The translations under genes and the position numbers were made by a program. The notes under the pieces were generated by a model. It saw only the letters and a list, made by a program, of their open reading frames with translations, ran no database searches and was not told the origin of the DNA. Below are positions 1 to 6,011 of a stretch of 10,675 nucleotides of DNA, one piece after another (within the stretch, counting starts at the first letter, position 1; the number at the start of each line of letters is the position of its first letter). The stretch spans positions 1-10,675 of the forward strand of contig URIJ01000061.1 in assembly GCA_900547835.1 (NCBI GenBank). Reading direction: 5' to 3'. The DNA is from an uncultured Collinsella sp. (lineage in GTDB: Bacteria > Actinomycetota > Coriobacteriia > Coriobacteriales > Coriobacteriaceae).

Positions 1-126
1 GGCCGAAGCCGGCGCGGATTTGCGAAGCAAATACGCGGATTCTCCGCGCAAAGTCCCAACCCAATATCGATGCGATGTCGATTAAGCTCCGGCTGCCCAT
101 GCCCCGCTTCAACGCAAGCCCCAAAC

Positions 127-259
127 CGCGGAGAATCGAACTCTATGCAGGGCGCGGGCGTAAAGAAAACGCGTAAGCGTTTTTAGCCCGCGGGCGAGGA
201 CGCCGACAGGCGGCCGAAGCCGGTGCGGGTTCGCGAAGCGAACACGCGGATTCTCCGCG
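127..259. repeat. Element with 11-bp terminal inverted repeats (MITE-like candidate)
   Basis: CGCGGAGAATC at 127-137 is the exact reverse complement of GATTCTCCGCG at 249-259, so about 130 bp is framed by perfect 11-bp inverted repeats. The inside holds a long hairpin (153-192) and the second repeat copy's GAA-loop hairpin, and no credible ORF. No convincing target-site duplication is visible; CAAA lies near both ends but not in exact register. The first repeat copy (1-49) would be the right end of another such element that continues outside the window. It could be a non-autonomous transposable element or simply a structured extragenic repeat. Confidence 0.45.
153..192. repeat. Long interrupted hairpin
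   Basis: CGCGGGC (153-159) pairs with GCCCGCG (186-192), and AAAACGC (166-172) pairs with GCGTTTT (177-183) around a GTAA loop. An asymmetric internal loop separates the two stems. Neither flank has a T-run, so it does not look like an intrinsic terminator. It forms the centre of the inverted-repeat element at 127-259. Confidence 0.6.
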
Positions 260-334
260 CAAAGCCTCAACCCTATGCAGATGCGATGCCGATCGGACTG
301 CAGCCTGCCATGCCCCGCATCAACGTCGCCCCAG

Positions 335-582
335 GCGGAAAATCCATCCCAGAATTCCGGCTCAGACTGGGATGCGGTTTCCGGATGACGTTTCAAGCGG
401 AAACTGCATCCCGGAATCGACGCTCGGAATGGGATTCATTTTCCGGAAGACGCCTCAAGCGGAAAGTTCATCCCGGAATCCGCGCTCAGAACGGGTCGCG
501 CTTTCCCAACGGCGGTCCAAGCGGAAAGCGCATCCCGTAATCCCGCCTCAAACTGGGACGCACTTTCCGCTGCACCTGCCGC
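335..582. repeat. Four tandem 62-bp units, each an imperfect hairpin
   Basis: GCGGAAA recurs at 335, 397, 459 and 521, exactly 62 bp apart each time. Within each unit the left arm GCGGAAA...CATCCC is answered by a right arm of the form GGGATG...TTTCCG. In unit 1, CATCCCAG (345-352) pairs with CTGGGATG (367-374) and CGGAAA (336-341) with TTTCCG (378-383). In unit 4, GCGGAAAG (521-528) pairs with CTTTCCGC (563-570). A 62-bp period is not a multiple of three, so a coding repeat is unlikely. The array ends about 60 bp before the ribosome binding site of the lipase gene, so it lies in that gene's promoter or leader region. Confidence 0.85.
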
Positions 583-655
583 CTCGAAAAACCTGCGCGC
601 CCTCCATTCCAAAACTGGGTAGAAGAAAGCCAAAACGCAATCGCAGGAGGTCAAC

Positions 656-1534
656 ATGACTGCAGAAGATAAGGCAAAGAACGCCGGCAAGGTCGCGCTC
701 GTTTTGGAGGGCGGCAGCTTCCGCGGGCAATTTACCGCAGGCGTACTCGACGTTCTCATGGAGGCCGGCGTCGAGATTCCGGCGGTATATGGCGTATCGG
801 CCGGCGCCCTCAACGGCGTGAACTACAAGTCGCACCAGATCGGCCGTGCCAACCGCATCAACCTGGCTTTCTGCAACGACAACCGCTTCATGGGCGCCGC
901 ATCGTTTGCGTCCACGGGATCCATCGTCGGCTACGACTTTATCTTCAACGATGTCCAGGACCGCCTGGATCCCTTTGACAACGAGACGTTCGACGCGAGC
1001 CCCATCGAGATGTACGCCGTCGCGACGGACATGCTCTTTGGAACCGCCACGTACCTCCCGGTCAAAAGCGCCGTACTTGACCTCGACGCCGTGCGCGCCT
1101 CGACCTCGTTGCCGCTGGTGACGCCGCCGGTCGAGATCGATGGGCACAAATACGTCGACGGCGGCGTAGCCGATTCGGTCCCCGTCGAGCACGTGCTGGA
1201 GGAGGCGGGCTTCGATCGCGCGGTTGTCATTGTCACGCAGGACCGCTCGTACGAGAAAAAGCCCTACGAGTTTATGCCCGCCGCACGCGCTCGCTATGCC
1301 GACTACCCCTACCTGCTCGAGGCTATCGAGACGCGCCACGACCGCTATAACATCCAGCGCATGCATCTGTGGAAGTATGAGCGTGAGGGTCGCGCGCTGG
1401 TCATTGCTCCGCAAAAGCCGGTCGAGGTCGGCCACGTTGAGCACGATCCGGCAAAGCTCCTCGACCTGTATATTCAAGGTCGCCAGGAGGCAAAGCGCTT
1501 GCTGGCCGACATCGAGGCATTCGTCGAGCGCTAG
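656..1534 (+). CDS. Patatin-like phospholipase (YjjU/RssA-type serine esterase)
   Basis: A 292-aa protein, probably a cytosolic or membrane-associated lipid acyl hydrolase using a Ser-Asp dyad. What I see: an oxyanion-hole glycine-rich loop GGSFRG at residues 19-24, the nucleophile elbow GVSAG with Ser48 at 46-50, and the second catalytic motif DGG with Asp168. These three motifs in this order and spacing define the patatin family, and the length suits the compact bacterial members such as E. coli YjjU. There is no signal peptide or membrane segment. The ATG at 656 is preceded by AGGAGG at 645-650, five bases upstream, which fixes the start. The physiological substrate is not known from sequence. 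The gene seems to stand alone: structured repeats lie upstream, and a separate promoter for rplM lies downstream. I see no terminator after it. Confidence 0.88.
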   Translation: MTAEDKAKNAGKVALVLEGGSFRGQFTAGVLDVLMEAGVEIPAVYGVSAGALNGVNYKSHQIGRANRINLAFCNDNRFMGAASFASTGSIVGYDFIFNDVQDRLDPFDNETFDASPIEMYAVATDMLFGTATYLPVKSAVLDLDAVRASTSLPLVTPPVEIDGHKYVDGGVADSVPVEHVLEEAGFDRAVVIVTQDRSYEKKPYEFMPAARARYADYPYLLEAIETRHDRYNIQRMHLWKYEREGRALVIAPQKPVEVGHVEHDPAKLLDLYIQGRQEAKRLLADIEAFVER

Positions 1535-1597
1535 CGCCGCAACACTACGGCCCGTGGATGACATGTGCAGAAACTCTGGTCGGAGCCAAAATACCTG

Positions 1598-1625
1598 TTG
1601 ACTCGTACGGTGAGCGGGGTAATAT
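1598..1625 (+). promoter_or_regulatory. Promoter for rplM-rpsI
   Basis: TTGACT (1598-1603) and TAATAT (1620-1625) are separated by 16 bp, a good match to a housekeeping sigma-factor promoter. It would start transcription near 1632, giving a leader of about 60 nt before rplM. This is the best promoter I can see in the window and fits a highly expressed ribosomal protein operon. Confidence 0.7.
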
Positions 1626-1631
1626 GGACGG

Positions 1632-1663
1632 GTTACTTGCAGAGCCCCGTGAATCTCTGTAAC
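1632..1663 (+). promoter_or_regulatory. Stem-loop in the rplM leader (possible L13 autoregulatory site)
   Basis: GTTA (1632-1635) pairs with TAAC (1660-1663), and CAGAG (1640-1644) with CTCTG (1655-1659), leaving a 4-nt bulge on the 5' side and a 10-nt loop. It sits at the predicted 5' end of the transcript, about 16 nt before the ribosome binding site. Structured L13 leaders are known upstream of rplM-rpsI operons in Firmicutes. Whether this one binds L13 is inference from position only. Confidence 0.4.
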
Positions 1664-1691
1664 AACACGTACTGTACATGGAGGAGTCTAA

Positions 1692-2135
1692 GTGATTTCG
1701 AAATCGACTCACTACGCCAAGCAGGGCGAGGTCCAGCGCAACTGGGTTCTCGTCGACGCCGATGGTGCTGTCCTGGGCCGTCTTGCCACCCAGATCGCAA
1801 TGATCCTGCGCGGTAAGAACAAGCCCCAGTTCACGCCCAACAGCGACTGCGGCGACTTCGTTGTCGTCATCAACGCCGATAAGGTCCAGCTTACCGGTAA
1901 CAAGGCCGACACGAAGACCTATTATCGCCACAGCGGCTACAACGGCGGCCTCAAGGCTGAGAGCTTCCGCCAGGCTATGGAGAAGCACCCGGAGAAGGTT
2001 ATCGAGCGCGCCGTTCGCGGTATGCTGCCCAAGACCACCCTCGGCCGTGCCCAGATGACCAAGCTTAAGGTCTACGCTGGTGCCGAGCATCCGCACGCTG
2101 CCCAGAACCCCACGAAGATTGAGCTGGAGGCTTAA
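1692..2135 (+). CDS. rplM: 50S ribosomal protein L13
   Basis: A 147-aa protein of the large ribosomal subunit that binds 23S rRNA early in assembly. It carries the family's core at residues 54-71 (GDFVVVINADKVQLTGNK), the conserved VRGMLPKTTLGR at 108-119, and the late YAGAEHPH at 128-135. Its length is close to the usual 142-150 residues. The start is a GTG at 1692, chosen because GGAGGAG (1680-1686) lies five bases upstream and the N-terminus matches L13 proteins that begin just before a tyrosine-rich stretch. It is the first gene of a two-gene operon with rpsI, which begins two bases after its stop. Expression is probably driven by the promoter at 1598-1625. Confidence 0.98.
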   Translation: MISKSTHYAKQGEVQRNWVLVDADGAVLGRLATQIAMILRGKNKPQFTPNSDCGDFVVVINADKVQLTGNKADTKTYYRHSGYNGGLKAESFRQAMEKHPEKVIERAVRGMLPKTTLGRAQMTKLKVYAGAEHPHAAQNPTKIELEA

Positions 2136-2137
2136 AG

Positions 2138-2533
<396 letters not shown>

Positions 2534-2563
2534 GGTTTTATCTCCTTTCGAGATACAATGTAC

Positions 2564-2607
2564 AAGCGGGGCCTGCCGATTCCTCGGCGGGTCCCGCTTT
2601 TCTTTTT
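2564..2607 (+). terminator. Intrinsic terminator after rpsI
   Basis: A 16-bp stem (2564-2579 with 2584-2599, two G-T wobbles) closed by a 4-nt loop runs straight into TTTCTTTTT (2598-2606). This is a textbook rho-independent terminator and separates the ribosomal operon from glmM. A small 6-bp hairpin (TATCTC/GAGATA, 2539-2555) lies between the rpsI stop and this structure. Confidence 0.93.
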
Positions 2608-2656
2608 CGACTAGGGTGGGCGGTTGCATATCGCCTGCTAGGGAAGGAGCGATCCT

Positions 2657-3994
2657 ATGCCCCAGAACATCTTCGGTACCGACGGCGTCCGTGGCGTCGC
2701 CAACGCCGATCTTTCGTGCGACCTCGCGTTTCGTCTGGGTCGCGCGGCGACCAAGTTTCTTGGTCCGGACATCTGCATCGGCCGTGACACGCGCCTTTCG
2801 GGCACCATGCTCGAGAGCGCTCTGACCGCCGGCATCATGGCCGAGGGCGGCCGTCCGCACTGCTGCGGCGTCATCCCCACGCCTGCCGTGGCGCTGCTCA
2901 CCGTCCAGAATGAGCTCGACGGCGGCATCGTCATCTCTGCTTCGCATAATCCGCCGGAGTTCAACGGCATCAAGTTCTTTAGCCGCAAGGGTATGAAGCT
3001 CCCCGATGCTGTCGAGGAAGAGATCAGCGCCTGGGTCATGTCCGAGGAAGCCATGGCTGCCGACACGCTGCCGACCGGTGCCGGCGTGGGCCACATCATC
3101 AAGATGAAGGACGCTCGCAAGGCATACGTCGACCACGCCATCGATACGCTCGATGGCCTGAGGCTCGATGGCCTAGTCGTTGCCGTCGACTGCGGCCATG
3201 GCGCTTCTTGCCAGACTACGCCCGCCGCGCTGCAGCGCCTGGGTGCCACGGTTCATGCCATCAACACCGATTATTGCGGCACCGACATCAATGTCGAGTG
3301 CGGCTCTACGCACCTCGAGCCCCTGCGCGAGCTCGTGCTGCGCACCCACGCCGATATCGGTCTGGCCCACGACGGCGACGCCGATCGCGTGCTGTTCGTG
3401 GACAGTGAGGGCAATGAGATCGACGGTGACTACATCCTGGCCATCTGCGGCTCCGACCTGGCCGCCCGTGGCAAGCTCGCCAACTCCGAGATCGTCTCGA
3501 CCGTCATGTGCAACCTGGGCTTCTCCATCGCTATGAAGGAGCAGGGCTTCGAGATGGTTCAGACCGCTGTGGGCGACCGTTATGTTCTTGAGCGTATGCT
3601 CGCGGACGGTGCCGTCATCGGCGGCGAACAGTCCGGCCACATCATCTTCCTGGAGCACAACACCACCGGTGACGGCCTGGTGACGGCTCTGCAGCTGCTG
3701 GCCGTGCTCAAGCGCACCGGTCGTACCCTCACCGATCTTGCCGGCATCATGAAGAAGTATCCGCAGGTACTCGTCAACGTGCATTCCGACAACAAGGCTG
3801 GTCTGGATGATTGCCAGCCCATCTGGGATGCCGTCGCTGCTGCCGAGAAGGAGCTTGACGGCCGCGGCCGCATTCTGGTGCGTCCGAGCGGTACCGAGCC
3901 GCTGGTCCGCGTTATGGCCGAGGCCGAGACGCACGAGCTGACCCAGCGCGTTGTCGACGACATCGTCGAGGTTGTCAAGCGCGAACTTCCCTAA
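2657..3994 (+). CDS. glmM: Phosphoglucosamine mutase
   Basis: A 445-aa cytosolic alpha-D-phosphohexomutase that interconverts glucosamine-6-phosphate and glucosamine-1-phosphate, feeding UDP-GlcNAc and peptidoglycan synthesis. Visible motifs in order are FGTDGVRG at the N-terminus (6-13), the phosphoserine loop ISASHNP with the catalytic serine at about residue 96, the metal-binding DGDADR (239-244), the sugar-binding GGEQSGH (322-328), and the phosphate-binding RPSGTEP (409-415). All key residues are intact, and the length matches bacterial GlmM (about 445-450). The ATG at 2657 follows AAGGAG (2644-2649) by seven bases. It sits downstream of rplM-rpsI, a common actinobacterial order, but a terminator lies between, so most of its transcription probably starts locally. 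I could not find a clear promoter in the short gap. Confidence 0.96.
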   Translation: MPQNIFGTDGVRGVANADLSCDLAFRLGRAATKFLGPDICIGRDTRLSGTMLESALTAGIMAEGGRPHCCGVIPTPAVALLTVQNELDGGIVISASHNPPEFNGIKFFSRKGMKLPDAVEEEISAWVMSEEAMAADTLPTGAGVGHIIKMKDARKAYVDHAIDTLDGLRLDGLVVAVDCGHGASCQTTPAALQRLGATVHAINTDYCGTDINVECGSTHLEPLRELVLRTHADIGLAHDGDADRVLFVDSEGNEIDGDYILAICGSDLAARGKLANSEIVSTVMCNLGFSIAMKEQGFEMVQTAVGDRYVLERMLADGAVIGGEQSGHIIFLEHNTTGDGLVTALQLLAVLKRTGRTLTDLAGIMKKYPQVLVNVHSDNKAGLDDCQPIWDAVAAAEKELDGRGRILVRPSGTEPLVRVMAEAETHELTQRVVDDIVEVVKRELP

Positions 3995-4024
3995 TGGTCA
4001 AAAACGAGTGCCAAGTGGTAAACT
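3995..4024 (+). promoter_or_regulatory. Possible promoter before the EIIA gene
   Basis: TGGTCA (3995-4000) and TAAACT (4019-4024) lie 18 bp apart in the 71-bp gap after glmM. Each hexamer matches consensus at four of six positions. No terminator is visible in the gap, so read-through from glmM is equally possible. Confidence 0.3.
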
Positions 4025-4065
4025 GTTAAGGTTATTTTGGTTGATCGGTATGTCCGAGGGGGAGC

Positions 4066-4563
4066 ATGTTCACTAAAGTCCTAAGGTCTTTTGGTATGCG
4101 TGGTCGAGTCCTTACGCTGGATGCTCCCATCTCGGGCGACGTCATTCCGCTTTCCGAGGTAAACGACCAGACGTTTGCCACCGGCCTTTTGGGCCAGGGC
4201 GTGGCGATTCAGCCTACCGGCACGCGTGTGATTGCACCGGCTGATGCCAAGGTCGAGGCCATTTTTCCCACGGGACACGCTGTTGCGCTTAACACGGTCG
4301 ATGGCTTGGACGTGCTCATCCACGTTGGTTTGGACACTGTTCAGCTCGAGGGCAAGCACTTTACCGTACATGCGCAAGTGGGCGACATCGTCCATAAGGG
4401 CGATGTACTCATTGAGTTCGATCGCGAGGCAATTGCTGCCGAGGGCTACGATGTGACGGTTCCCATCTTGGTGTGCAACTCCGTTGAGTTCTCGAGCATC
4501 AAGGGCTCCGTTGGCGTGCATGTCGAAGAGATGGACCAGCTCATCGTTGCTCGCGAGCGCTAA
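4066..4563 (+). CDS. crr: PTS glucose-type EIIA component (Crr-like)
   Basis: A 165-aa stand-alone EIIA-Glc domain, which takes phosphate from HPr and passes it to a sugar-specific EIIB, and in many bacteria also signals carbon status. The fold's signature stretch, VDGLDVLIHVGLDTVQLEGK, runs from 78 to 97 and contains the phospho-acceptor His86. The supporting active-site His71 lies in FPTGHAVAL. The length fits a free EIIA (about 160-170) rather than a domain of a fused EIICBA transporter. The ATG at 4066 follows a purine-rich GAGGGGGAG at 4056-4064. It lies between glmM and nagB, so delivery of phosphate to a GlcNAc or glucose transporter encoded elsewhere is plausible. The symbol is given by family resemblance; the partner EIIBC is not in this window. 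Confidence 0.9.
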   Translation: MFTKVLRSFGMRGRVLTLDAPISGDVIPLSEVNDQTFATGLLGQGVAIQPTGTRVIAPADAKVEAIFPTGHAVALNTVDGLDVLIHVGLDTVQLEGKHFTVHAQVGDIVHKGDVLIEFDREAIAAEGYDVTVPILVCNSVEFSSIKGSVGVHVEEMDQLIVARER

Positions 4564-4585
4564 CAAGTGCACGTGGCCATTAGCC

Positions 4586-4834
4586 TACAATTCAAACACG
4601 TTTACGGAGGGCGCCCTTGAAAGAGGACGCCCTCCGTGGCAAGATGGGATTTGTCCGAAGCTAAAAGGCTTTGGGTCACCGTGGACGGGCAGGGGCCTCG
4701 ACGCGGTTAGACACGAGACACATACATTACGCGACCTCGCCCTGGTGGCCGCACACGTTGGTTGCGGCCGACGCGGGCCGCGGGCAAGTGCTTGTAAGGG
4801 AGCCTTGCCTCTCTTGTACGAGAAAGGACGCGTA
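4586..4834 (+). promoter_or_regulatory. Candidate structured 5' leader of nagB
   Basis: This 270-bp gap has no gene. A TACAAT box (4586-4591, no good -35) would start transcription near 4598. The RNA would then open with a perfect 10-bp stem (4604-4613 with 4628-4637), one mismatch, and a further 4 bp capped by a GAAA (GNRA) tetraloop at 4619-4622. Further on is a 7-bp stem GGCCGCA/TGCGGCC (4747-4753 with 4763-4769). CTTGCC (4804-4809), just before the ribosome binding site, can pair with either of two identical GGCAAG segments (4638-4643, 4783-4788). No T-run follows any stem, so these are not intrinsic terminators. I match it to no known riboswitch class. Confidence 0.45.
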
Positions 4835-5563
4835 ATGAAGATCATTAAAGCTAAAGACTACGAGGATATGAGCCGCAAGGCCGCTAATATCATCTCGGCC
4901 CAGGTCATCCTCAAGCCCGATTGCGTGTTGGGTCTTGCCACCGGCTCCACCCCGATCGGTGCCTACAAGCAGCTCGCTGCTTGGTACGAGAAGGGCGACG
5001 TCGACTTTGCCGAGGTCAGCACCTACAACCTGGACGAGTATCGCGGCCTTTCGCACGACGATCCCCAGAGCTATCACTACTTCATGCGTGAGAACTTCTT
5101 CGATCACATCAACATCGACCTTAACAACACGCATGTGCCCGACGGTTCCAACCCCGACGCCGCCGCTGCCTGCTCTGAGTACGACAAGATCGTCGCCGAC
5201 GCCGGTTACCCGGATCTGCAGCTGCTCGGCATTGGCAACAACGGCCACATCGGCTTCAACGAGCCCGATGACCACTTCTCCAAGGGCACGCACTGCGTCG
5301 ACCTCACCGAGAGCACCATTCAGGCCAACAGCCGCCTGTTCGACAGCATCGACGATGTTCCCCGTCAGGCCTACACCATGGGTACCCAGACCATCATGTA
5401 TGCCCGCATGATCCTGGTCGTCGCCAACGGCGAGGCCAAGGCTCAGGCCGTGCACGATATGTGCTATGGTCCGGTTACGCCCGAGTGCCCGGCTTCGATC
5501 CTGCAGCTGCACACCAACTGCGTTGTCGTTGCCGACGAGGCCGCCCTTTCGCTCTGCGAGTAG
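4835..5563 (+). CDS. nagB: Glucosamine-6-phosphate deaminase
   Basis: A 242-aa cytosolic enzyme converting glucosamine-6-phosphate to fructose-6-phosphate and ammonia, the last step of amino-sugar breakdown. Motifs seen: the phosphate-binding loop GLATGSTPIGAY (33-44), YNLDEYRGL with the catalytic Asp67 (64-72), and the active-site stretch GIGNNGHIGFNEP (132-144) with His138 and Glu143. The position of E. coli Asp141 is Asn136 here, as I recall for short Gram-positive NagB proteins. The length also fits that short class, which lacks the C-terminal extension of the E. coli enzyme. The ATG at 4835 follows AAAGGA (4823-4828) by six bases. The open frame runs upstream in frame to 4484, but that part lies in the EIIA gene and the leader and encodes nothing recognisable. 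A terminator follows. Confidence 0.95.
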   Translation: MKIIKAKDYEDMSRKAANIISAQVILKPDCVLGLATGSTPIGAYKQLAAWYEKGDVDFAEVSTYNLDEYRGLSHDDPQSYHYFMRENFFDHINIDLNNTHVPDGSNPDAAAACSEYDKIVADAGYPDLQLLGIGNNGHIGFNEPDDHFSKGTHCVDLTESTIQANSRLFDSIDDVPRQAYTMGTQTIMYARMILVVANGEAKAQAVHDMCYGPVTPECPASILQLHTNCVVVADEAALSLCE

Positions 5564-5595
5564 CGCGAATCCTGCACCTCGACATAGCCTTGCCT

Positions 5596-5623
5596 AAGGC
5601 CTCCGCTTTGCGGGGGCCTTTTT
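5596..5623 (+). terminator. Intrinsic terminator after nagB
   Basis: An 11-bp GC-rich stem (5596-5606 with 5610-5620, one T-G wobble) with a TTT loop leads into TTTTT (5619-5623). It lies 32 bp after the nagB stop and closes that transcription unit. Confidence 0.92.
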
Positions 5624-6011
5624 GCTATCCCTTTCTGTCCACTTGACCAAAATCTTGCCGCAAGCTTGACGAATGCCGGATGCCCAACAGCTTGATTCAT
5701 TCCATATCAGATTCTATGCAAAAATGCCACTAAAAGGTCGTAGACGGTAGCGGGTGCTAGGCGAGTTGAATGACATAGCTGAACCTTGTTCATTTGCGTT
5801 ACACTGCCGCTTAGATGGGACAAGCTGACAAGCTCATTTACCTGCTTAAAGACCGATTAGTCGGGGGATTAATAACAATCGGCCCTCGCTGTACAAAAAC
5901 TTGCCGCTTGCGTACCAAAAGACAACCTAAAACACAAGGTCGCTCTATTCATAGCGCGGCTTGTATGGTCTTGCGGCTACAGTGTCCATACGGTCGAGTT
6001 GAGGAGCGGGC
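5624..6011 (+). promoter_or_regulatory. 388-bp intergenic region with CTTG-headed heptamer repeats
   Basis: There is no credible gene here; the only ORF of note (5815-6018) lacks a ribosome binding site. The direct repeats CTTGACC (5642), CTTGCCG (5654) and CTTGACG (5665) are spaced 12 and 11 bp apart, about one helical turn. Further CTTG heptamers start at 5691, 5785, 5900, 5907, 5960 and 5970. Dyads are present too: TGAAC-CCTT-style arms around 5780-5792, and CCGATT/AATCGG at 5853-5858 and 5877-5882. SARP-type wHTH regulators are known to bind heptamer direct repeats at about 11-bp intervals, so this may be an autoregulatory site for the downstream gene. I could not identify a convincing promoter. 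Confidence 0.4.

Larger units (their letters stand above)
1..330. repeat. Two diverged direct copies of an extragenic repeat (about 1-120 and 212-330)
   Basis: Positions 1-63 and 212-274 align without gaps and differ at only seven positions. The similarity continues more weakly to about 120 and 330, sharing for example ATGCCCCGC at 98-106 and 310-318. Each copy carries two adjacent hairpins: a 6-bp stem with a GAA loop (18-32; 229-243) and CGCGGA-TTC-TCCGCG (34-48; 245-259). The first copy is cut by the window edge. I see no gene here: open frames crossing it have no recognisable domain and no ribosome binding site. It looks like dispersed extragenic repeat DNA; the number of copies in the genome cannot be seen from this window. 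Confidence 0.75.

Noticed and set aside
223..540. Open frames across the repeat region (also 372-659 plus and 109-396 minus)
   Set aside because: They cross repeats whose 62-bp period breaks frame, have no recognisable domain and no ribosome binding site, and read as low-complexity Arg/Ser/Pro-rich sequence.
335..582. Regular repeat spacing suggesting a CRISPR array
   Set aside because: The whole 62-bp unit is similar from copy to copy, with no invariant repeat alternating with unrelated spacers, and the units are imperfect hairpins with drift throughout. No cas gene is present.
548..1564. Long minus-strand frame opposite the patatin gene
   Set aside because: It is the antisense shadow of a GC-rich gene with clear catalytic motifs. 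The minus-strand product has no domain, and its end runs into the repeat region.
4604..4637. Intrinsic terminator for the EIIA gene
   Set aside because: The stem is strong, but neither strand has a T-run after it, so it fits a leader hairpin better than a terminator.
4484..4834. Upstream in-frame extension of nagB
   Set aside because: It overlaps the EIIA gene and the leader, encodes nothing resembling NagB, and a proper ribosome binding site stands six bases before the ATG at 4835.
4598..4834. glmS ribozyme or T-box upstream of nagB
   Set aside because: I find neither the conserved glmS cleavage-site core nor the T-box AGGGTGGNACCGCG motif. GGGTCACCG at 4673-4681 is only a passing resemblance.
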